The notes under the pieces are model-generated. The model did no database searches. It saw only the letters and a program-made list of their open reading frames with translations, and was not told the origin of the DNA. Of a stretch of DNA of 64,000 bases, positions 37,865 through 43,700 are shown in pieces; position 1 is the first letter of the stretch, and every line of letters begins with the position of its first letter. The stretch spans positions 1 through 64,000 of the forward strand of contig JAGOPK010000007.1 of the NCBI GenBank assembly GCA_017992055.1, given 5' to 3'. Source of the DNA: Burkholderiaceae bacterium (lineage in GTDB: Bacteria > Pseudomonadota > Gammaproteobacteria > Burkholderiales > Burkholderiaceae_C). Position numbers and translations under genes: made by a program.

Positions 37865-37922
37865 GGGTCTGGGCTGCTGTGGCGAGGTGTTTTGAAAGAG
37901 CGGGCGGCAGCGACGGCGAGCG

Positions 37923-38651
37923 TCAGGCCGCCTTGGCCTGGGCCGTGCTGCGCTCCTGCTTCAGCGTCATCAGGCGCTCGATCTGGGCCAGCGACATCAG
38001 GTGGGCATAGGCCGCCGGCAGGTAGCGCTTGTCGCGCAGTTCCAGGAAGCGCTCGTTGGACAGGTTGTTCAGCCGCTCTTCGTTGATGACGTAGCAGCCG
38101 GTGATGTTCTTCACCTGCTCGGCCTGGCGCACGCGCATGTTCAGCGGGATGAACAGGTTGTGCTCGGCCAGCCAGGCGCAGAAGGCCTTGGTGAAGGCGT
38201 CCATCTGCTGCAGCTCGCCCAGGTAGCGCTTGACGTTCTCGATGGCCTCGGTGGGCTCGCCCTTCTCGTCGAACAGCGGCACGCCCTCGGTGTCGGACAG
38301 CAGGGCGCTGCCCTCGTCGATGCAGACCGTGAACTGGCCTTCCTGGCCGGCACCGGCCAGCGCAAACGGATAGCGGCGGATGATGGCCGGCACATACGAG
38401 GCCTGCCACTTGCCGTCAGCATCGACGAACAGGTTCTCGCCGGCATCCAGGCCCAGCAGGGCCACCGGGCGGAAGGCGTCCTGCGACTTGTCTTCCAGGA
38501 ACACCACCGGGTAGATGGCAGCGGCGCGGGCGAACTCATGCACCATCACCGAGGCGATGTGGAAATTGGCCGCAAAGCCGAAACCCTGGATCTGCTTGAT
38601 GCGCTTTTGCGCGTGACGAACCTTGTTGACGGGCACCAACTTCTCGAACAC
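37923..38651 (-). CDS. SapC family protein
   Basis: The 242-residue product has the length and organisation of the SapC family, named after a gene in the Campylobacter fetus S-layer transport operon. The family's biochemical function is unknown. It opens with MFEKLVPVN, continues with GFGFAANFHIASV and PVVFLEDK, has a central CIDEGSALLSDTEGVPLFDE, and a C-terminal half with FIPLNMRV and INEERLNNL. The start is GTG at 38651 with AGGAG seven bases upstream. No signal peptide is evident. It lies about 60 bp upstream of the giant LEPR-XLL gene on the same strand, so the two are probably one transcript. That context suggests a part in production or export of the giant protein, which is inference. 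Confidence 0.9.
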   Translation of the reverse strand: MFEKLVPVNKVRHAQKRIKQIQGFGFAANFHIASVMVHEFARAAAIYPVVFLEDKSQDAFRPVALLGLDAGENLFVDADGKWQASYVPAIIRRYPFALAGAGQEGQFTVCIDEGSALLSDTEGVPLFDEKGEPTEAIENVKRYLGELQQMDAFTKAFCAWLAEHNLFIPLNMRVRQAEQVKNITGCYVINEERLNNLSNERFLELRDKRYLPAAYAHLMSLAQIERLMTLKQERSTAQAKAA

Positions 38652-38807
38652 GTGGAATCTCCTCTTTCATGGGCTTACAAGGCCACAACAAGACAACAAG
38701 GGCGAGCGGAAGCACCCAACTGTCACGCTTGAGTGTGGCGTTTGTATCCACTAACCCGCTGGTTCCCGGGATGACCCCCTCGAATAGGGGGGTGGAAATG
38801 CGCCATA

Positions 38808-39560
38808 TCAAGTGGCGGTAGGGGTTGCACCGGCCGCGACAGGTCCGGCCAGGCGCTGCGTGGCCCGGGCGGCCGCCTCGACCACCGCGCCGACAAAGCC
38901 CGGCCGCATGCGCGACTCGGGCAGGGTCAGCGTCAGGGCACCGGCCAGGCGGCCATCGGCGCCCCAGACTGGTGCGGAGATGCCGGTCAGGCCGACCACG
39001 CGGTCGTCGGTGAGCACGGCCACGCCATCGCGGCGGATCTGCTCGTAGGGCGGGCCGGGATGGGCTGCCGGCTCGCCAAAGGCCAGCAGCACGCGGCCAC
39101 CCGCACCCCGCTGCAGCGGCAGCAAATCGCCGGCGCGCACATGATCGCGCAGCAACTGCGGCGAATCCACGCGCAACAGGCACAGGCGCTGATCGCCCTG
39201 GCGCACATGGAAGGCGGCACTTTCGGCCGTCTGCGCCACCAGGTCCTGCAGCAGCGGCAGCAGCGCCGCCTCCAGCGAAAACGAGGCCAGATAGGCCGCA
39301 TGCAGGCGCGCTGCCGCCGGGCCGGGGCTGAAGCGCCCATCGGCGCCGCGGCACAGGAACTGGGCATGCACCAGCGAGGCCAGCAGGCGCAGCACCGTGC
39401 TCTTGTACAGCCGTGTGCGCGAGGCCAGCTCGGCCAGGCCCAGCGGCCCGTCGCCGGGGCGAAAGGCCGCCAGCAGGCTCAGCGCGCGGTCGACCGCGGC
39501 CGCGCCACCCGGCGCGGCCTGCTCATCGGCCAGCGAGCTGCGGGCGGGTTTGCGCGGCAT
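38808..39560 (-). CDS. IclR-family transcriptional regulator
   Basis: This 250-residue protein has the IclR layout: an N-terminal winged helix at residues about 20-80 (AVDRALSLLAAF, LAELASRTRLYKSTVLRLLA) and a C-terminal GAF-like ligand-binding domain (CLLRVDSPQLLRDHV, GRVLLAF, GLTGISAPVWGADGRLAGAL). It is divergent from the HMG-CoA-lyase-like and CoA-transferase genes, separated by 73 bp that hold two matched palindromes. It most likely controls that operon and itself in response to a pathway acid or CoA thioester; the ligand cannot be read from sequence. IclR proteins may repress or activate, and a palindrome abutting the lyase start favours repression. Confidence 0.92.
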   Translation of the reverse strand: MPRKPARSSLADEQAAPGGAAAVDRALSLLAAFRPGDGPLGLAELASRTRLYKSTVLRLLASLVHAQFLCRGADGRFSPGPAAARLHAAYLASFSLEAALLPLLQDLVAQTAESAAFHVRQGDQRLCLLRVDSPQLLRDHVRAGDLLPLQRGAGGRVLLAFGEPAAHPGPPYEQIRRDGVAVLTDDRVVGLTGISAPVWGADGRLAGALTLTLPESRMRPGFVGAVVEAAARATQRLAGPVAAGATPTAT

Positions 39561-39564
39561 GGGT

Positions 39565-39594
39565 TTGACGCCAGCCGGCGCGGGCGGCTAGCAT
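39565..39594 (+). promoter_or_regulatory. Possible sigma-70 promoter for the lyase/CoA-transferase operon
   Basis: TTGACG at 39565-39570 and TAGCAT at 39589-39594 are 18 bases apart and resemble -35 and -10 boxes. Transcription would begin near 39600, inside the first palindrome, so regulator binding would block initiation or clearance. The -10 match is weak. Confidence 0.35.
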
Positions 39595-39596
39595 TC

Positions 39597-39633
39597 GTTC
39601 TGTTTTTAAGAACATAGTTCTATCTTACAGAAC
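39597..39633. promoter_or_regulatory. Twin IclR-type operators GTTCT-N7-AGAAC
   Basis: Two perfect 17-bp inverted repeats lie in direct succession at 39597-39613 (spacer GTTTTTA) and 39617-39633 (spacer ATCTTAC). Both have half-sites GTTCT and AGAAC. Their centres are 20 bp apart, about two helical turns, so two dimers could bind the same face. The second ends directly before the lyase ATG at 39634. Binding by the adjacent IclR protein is inferred from position. Confidence 0.75.
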
Positions 39634-40641
39634 ATGCAAGCACCGTCAATCCCCATGCCCCCGATCCAGCCGATCCAGCCGATCCAGATCAGCGAGGTCG
39701 GTCCGCGCGACGGCCTGCAAAGCGTGGCGCGCACGCTGTCGCTGCAGCACAAGTGCGCCTGGATCACGGCCCTGCATGCGGCCGGCCTGCGCGAGATCGA
39801 GGTCGGCTCCTTCGTGCCGGCCGCCCTGCTGCCGCAGCTGGCCGACACCGCCCAGGTGGTGCGGCATGCACTCACCCTGCCCGGCCTGGCGGTCACCGCC
39901 CTGGTGCCCAACCGCCGCGGCGCCGAGGCGGCGCTGGACGCCGGCGTGCAGGTAATGAGCCTGCCGCTGTCGGCCAGCGAGGCGCATTCGATGGCCAATC
40001 TGCGCCGCAGCCGCGCCCAGGTGCTGGAGTCGCTGCACGACATCGCCGCACTGCGGGCCGAGCGCGCGCCGCACACCGGGCTGGAGGTCGGCCTGTCCAC
40101 CGCCTTCGGCTGCACGCTGCAGGGGCCGGTCGATGAAGACGAGGTGATGCGCTTGGCGCTGGCCGCGGCCGAGGCCGGCGCCGACCGCGTGGGCCTGTCC
40201 GACACCACCGGCATGGCCCACCCGGCCCAGGTGCGGCGGCTGTTCACGCGGCTGCGCGCCGAGCTGGGCCCACGCGCCGGCGCCGCCCATCTGCACAACA
40301 CCCGCGGCCTGGGCCTGGCCAATGCGCTGGCCGCCTGGGAGGCCGGCGTGACCACCTTTGATGCCTCGCAGGCCGGCCTGGGCGGCTGCCCCTATGCGCC
40401 GGGCGCCTCGGGCAATGTGGTCACCGAGGACCTGGTCTATATGTTCGAGGCCATGGGCCTGGCCACCGGCGTCGATCTGCACCGCCTGGCCGCTGCGCGC
40501 CAGGTGCTGCGGCAAGGCCTGCCCGGCGAGCCGCTGCACGGCATGCTGCTGCCGGCCGGCCTGCCCAAGGGCTTTGTCTATGCCGACGGTCGATTGCCCG
40601 ATGCGGCGCCGCTGGACGCTGGCATGGAGGCTTGCCAATGA
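39634..40641 (+). CDS. Hydroxymethylglutaryl-CoA lyase family protein
   Basis: The 335-residue product is a DRE-TIM metallolyase of the HMG-CoA lyase type, which splits (S)-3-hydroxy-3-methylglutaryl-CoA or a related acyl-CoA into acetyl-CoA and a keto acid. It has the family opening EVGPRDGLQ, the strand REIEVGSFVP, the metal-site HLHNTRGLGLANAL (HLH in the sequence AHLHN) and the catalytic-Cys loop GGCPYAPGASGN. Alternative starts are ATG 39634, directly after an operator, and ATG 39655; neither has a clear ribosome site. It overlaps the downstream CoA-transferase by ATGA, so the two act together, with the transferase probably making the CoA ester that this lyase cleaves. The exact substrate is not decided by sequence. 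Confidence 0.9.
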   Translation: MQAPSIPMPPIQPIQPIQISEVGPRDGLQSVARTLSLQHKCAWITALHAAGLREIEVGSFVPAALLPQLADTAQVVRHALTLPGLAVTALVPNRRGAEAALDAGVQVMSLPLSASEAHSMANLRRSRAQVLESLHDIAALRAERAPHTGLEVGLSTAFGCTLQGPVDEDEVMRLALAAAEAGADRVGLSDTTGMAHPAQVRRLFTRLRAELGPRAGAAHLHNTRGLGLANALAAWEAGVTTFDASQAGLGGCPYAPGASGNVVTEDLVYMFEAMGLATGVDLHRLAAARQVLRQGLPGEPLHGMLLPAGLPKGFVYADGRLPDAAPLDAGMEACQ

Positions 40642-41891
40642 GCACCACCGAGCCCACCGCCCTGCCGCTGGCCGGCATCCGCGTGGTCGAGTTCACCCAC
40701 ATGGTGATGGGCCCGACCTGCGGCATGGTGCTGGCCGACCTGGGCGCCGAGGTCATCAAGGTCGAGCCGCTGGAGGGCGACAACACCCGCCGCCTGCTGG
40801 GCTCGGGCGCCGGCTTCTTTGCCCAGTTCAACCGCAACAAGAGGAGCCTGGCGCTGGACCTGAAGCAGCCGCGCGGCCGCGAGATCGTGCTCAGGCTGCT
40901 GGCCGGCGCCGACGTGTTCAGCGAGAACTTCAAGGACGGCACGGTCGAGCGCCTGGGCTTCGGGCCCGACGTGCTGACGCGGCTGAACCCGCGGCTGATC
41001 CAGGTCTCGCACAAGGGCTTTCTGCCCGGGCCCTATGCCCACCGCACGGCGCTGGACGAGGTGGTGCAGATGATGGGCGGTCTGGCCTACATGACCGGGC
41101 CCGAGGGCCGGCCGCTGCGCGCCGGCACCAGCATCAACGACATCATGGGCGGCCTGTTCGGCGCCATCGGCGTGCTGGCCGCGCTGCGCCAGCGCGATGA
41201 TGCGCAGATCGGCGATGGCCGCGGCCGGCCGGTGCACAGCGCGCTGTTCGAAAACAATGTGCTGCTGGTGGCCCAGCACATGATGCAGTTCGCCGTCACC
41301 GGCCGACCCGCCGCGCCCATGCCCAGCCGCATCAGCGCCTGGGGCGTGTACGACGTGTTCACGGTCCAGGACGGCGCGCAGATCTTCCTGGCCGCCGTCA
41401 GCGACACCCAGTGGGCCCTGCTGTGCGACGAGTTCGGCTTTGCCGACTGGCGCGATGATGCGCGGCTGCGCAGCAACAACCACCGGGTGCGCGCGCGCGA
41501 CTGGCTGATGCCGCTGCTGCGCGAGCGCCTGGCCGGCTTTGCCGCCGATGAGCTGGCGCAGCGCTTCGAGCGCATCGGCCTGCCGTATGCGCCGATCACC
41601 CGGCCCGAGCAGCTGTTCGACGATCCGCACCTGGCCGCCACCGGCGGGCTGGCGCCGGTCACCGTGCCGGCCGATGCCAGCAGCGCCGGCCGCGAGCTGC
41701 ACAGCCGCGCCGCGCTGCTGCCGATCACGCTGGACGGCCGGCGCCTGCCGCTGCGCCAGGGCCCGCCGGCGCTCGGCGCCGACAGCGCGGCGCTGCTGGC
41801 CGAGCTGGGCTATGGCCAGGCCGACATTGCCGCGCTGGTGGACCAGGGCGTGGTCGCGCTGGCGGCGGCGCAGCATCCACCGCCGGGTTGA
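40638..41891 (+). CDS. CaiB/BaiF family CoA-transferase (class III)
   Basis: This 417-residue enzyme belongs to family III CoA-transferases, which move CoA between carboxylic acids. It shows the N-terminal GIRVVEFTHMVMGP, the CoA-binding region ADLGAEVIKVEPLEGD and NRNKRSLALDLK, and the motif SINDIMGGLFGAIGVLAAL, whose Asp (residue 168) is the expected catalytic aspartate. ATG 40638 is chosen because GGAGG lies eight bases upstream and the ATG overlaps the lyase stop as ATGA; a TTG six bases earlier is less likely. With the lyase it forms a two-gene acid-activation and cleavage operon under the divergent IclR regulator. Confidence 0.92.
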   Translation: MSTTEPTALPLAGIRVVEFTHMVMGPTCGMVLADLGAEVIKVEPLEGDNTRRLLGSGAGFFAQFNRNKRSLALDLKQPRGREIVLRLLAGADVFSENFKDGTVERLGFGPDVLTRLNPRLIQVSHKGFLPGPYAHRTALDEVVQMMGGLAYMTGPEGRPLRAGTSINDIMGGLFGAIGVLAALRQRDDAQIGDGRGRPVHSALFENNVLLVAQHMMQFAVTGRPAAPMPSRISAWGVYDVFTVQDGAQIFLAAVSDTQWALLCDEFGFADWRDDARLRSNNHRVRARDWLMPLLRERLAGFAADELAQRFERIGLPYAPITRPEQLFDDPHLAATGGLAPVTVPADASSAGRELHSRAALLPITLDGRRLPLRQGPPALGADSAALLAELGYGQADIAALVDQGVVALAAAQHPPPG

Positions 41892-42005
41892 AGCGCCTGC
41901 CCGCCGTCCGCCGGCCTATGCCGTTGGCACCAATGGCGGCCGGCGGGGCGTCGGCTACCATGCCCGGCCATGGCGCTGCACCGCGCCGCTGCCGACAGGT
42001 TGTCG

Positions 42006-43700
42006 ATGTCCACCCGCGCCGCTCCGACCGCAGTGCTGCTGATGTTGTCCGCAGCGGCCACGGCCGTCGGCGCCGCCGGCACCGCCGTCGAGCCGCCGTA
42101 TGAGCACCGCATCGAGCCCGGCGACACCCTGATCGGCCTGCGCGGCCGCGTCGTCCAGGCCGATGCCGACTGGCGTGTGCTGCAGCGGCTCAACCGCATA
42201 GCCAATCCGCGCCGGCTGCAGCCCGGCAGCCTGCTGCTGATTCCGCATGCCATGCTGCTGTCGCAGCCCGAGGCGGTGGAAGTGGCCTATGCGCGCGGCG
42301 AGGTCACGGTGCAGCGTGGCGGCAGCGGGCCGGCCCAGCCGCTGGCCGGCGGCGACCGGCTGAACCTGGGCGACCAGGTCGCCACAGGGCCGGGCGCGGC
42401 GGCCGTGCTGCGCTTTGCCGATGGCTCGCAGCTGCTGCTGCGCGCCGACAGCCGGCTGGCGGTGGAACGCAGCCACCGCGCCGGCAACACCGAGCGACGC
42501 GACATCCGCCTGCACCTGGGCAGCGGCCATGCCGAGACGCGGGTGCCGCCCGCGGTCCGCGCATCTGCAGCCGCATCGTCAGCCACGCCAGCCGCCCCCC
42601 TGCCGTCGCGGCGCTTCGAGATCCGCACGCCGCTGGTCAATCTGGGCGTGCGCGGCACCGAATTCCGCAGCACCAGCAGCGCCGAACTGGTGCGCGTCGA
42701 GGTGCTCAGCGGACGGGTCGCCGCCGGCCCGCAGATCATCGCCGCTGGCCAGGGGGCGCTGGCCACGCGCAGCGGTGTCTCGGCGCCGCTGCCGCTGCCG
42801 GCGGCGCCGTCGCTGCAGGGCCTGCCGGTCCGGCTCGAGCGCCTGCCGCTGGAGCTGAGCTGGCCGCCCCAGCCCGGCGCCAGCGCCTACCGCGCCCAGC
42901 TGTTCGAGGCCGATGCGCCCGGACGGCTGGTGGCCGAGGGCCGCTTCGATGAGCCGCGGGCGCGCTGGACCGACGACCTGGCCGATGGCCGCTACCAGCT
43001 GCGCCTGCGTGCCATCGGCGCGCAGGGCCTGGAAGGCCTGGACAGCCAGGCCGGTTTCGAGCTGAAGGCCAGGCCCGAGCCGCCCATCCTGCTGGCGCCG
43101 GCGGCCGATGCCTCCGGCACCGCGCCCAGGCTGCGCTTTGCCTGGGCCCGCCATCCGGCGGCCCAGCACTACCGGCTGCAGCTGGCCAGCGATGCCCGCT
43201 TCGAGCAGCTGCTGCTGGACCGCGACGACCTGAGCGACACCGAGGTCGAGCTCGATGTGCCGCTGGGCCCGCTGTACTGGCGTCTGGCCAGCGTGCGCCA
43301 GGTCCAGGGCCGGCCGGACCAGGGCCCCTGGGGCGATGCACAGCGCTACACCCGCCTGCCACCGCCGCCACCCCCACCACCGCCGCCCAACCCGCCGCAG
43401 CAGCAGCCGCCGCAGAGCAGCGCCGACGGCCTGCAGCTGGCGTGGTCGGCCGGTCCGCCGGGCACACGCTACCGGCTGCAGCTGGCGCGCAGTGCCGACT
43501 TCAACCCGCCCCTGGTCGATCAGCAACTCGACCAGCCCGGCTGGCTACTGCGTGATGCCGAGCCGGGCGTCTACCACGTGCGTGTGCTCAGCGTCGGCGC
43601 CGACGGCCGTGCCGGCCCCTGGGGCAGCAGCCAGCAGGTGGAGGTGGCGCGCCGCTGGCCGTGGTGGCTGCTCGCGCTGCCGCTGCTGCTGCTGTTCTGA
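42006..43700 (+). CDS. LysM and FecR domain-containing envelope protein
   Basis: The 564-residue protein begins with a signal peptide (STRAAPTAVLLMLSAAATA), which favours ATG 42006 over ATG 41970. Next come a LysM-type segment (IEPGDTLIGL to LLIPHAML), a FecR domain (VAYARGEVTVQRG, FADGSQLLLRADSRLAVE, FEIRTPLVNLGVRGTEFR), three FN3-like units each with a Y-R-x-Q-L strand, a run of ten prolines near residue 450, and a hydrophobic C-terminal anchor (WPWWLLALPLLLLF). It is probably anchored in the inner membrane and periplasmic. Its TGA overlaps the ATG of the CHASE2 histidine kinase. Such FecR/CHASE2 pairs are common, so it likely acts as the sensory or scaffold partner. Confidence 0.9.
   Translation: MSTRAAPTAVLLMLSAAATAVGAAGTAVEPPYEHRIEPGDTLIGLRGRVVQADADWRVLQRLNRIANPRRLQPGSLLLIPHAMLLSQPEAVEVAYARGEVTVQRGGSGPAQPLAGGDRLNLGDQVATGPGAAAVLRFADGSQLLLRADSRLAVERSHRAGNTERRDIRLHLGSGHAETRVPPAVRASAAASSATPAAPLPSRRFEIRTPLVNLGVRGTEFRSTSSAELVRVEVLSGRVAAGPQIIAAGQGALATRSGVSAPLPLPAAPSLQGLPVRLERLPLELSWPPQPGASAYRAQLFEADAPGRLVAEGRFDEPRARWTDDLADGRYQLRLRAIGAQGLEGLDSQAGFELKARPEPPILLAPAADASGTAPRLRFAWARHPAAQHYRLQLASDARFEQLLLDRDDLSDTEVELDVPLGPLYWRLASVRQVQGRPDQGPWGDAQRYTRLPPPPPPPPPPNPPQQQPPQSSADGLQLAWSAGPPGTRYRLQLARSADFNPPLVDQQLDQPGWLLRDAEPGVYHVRVLSVGADGRAGPWGSSQQVEVARRWPWWLLALPLLLLF

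Noticed and set aside
38774-38792. Hairpin (ACCCCCT ... AGGGGGGT) after the IclR gene as a terminator
   Set aside because: The stem is plausible but no T-tract follows on either strand, so an intrinsic terminator is not supported.
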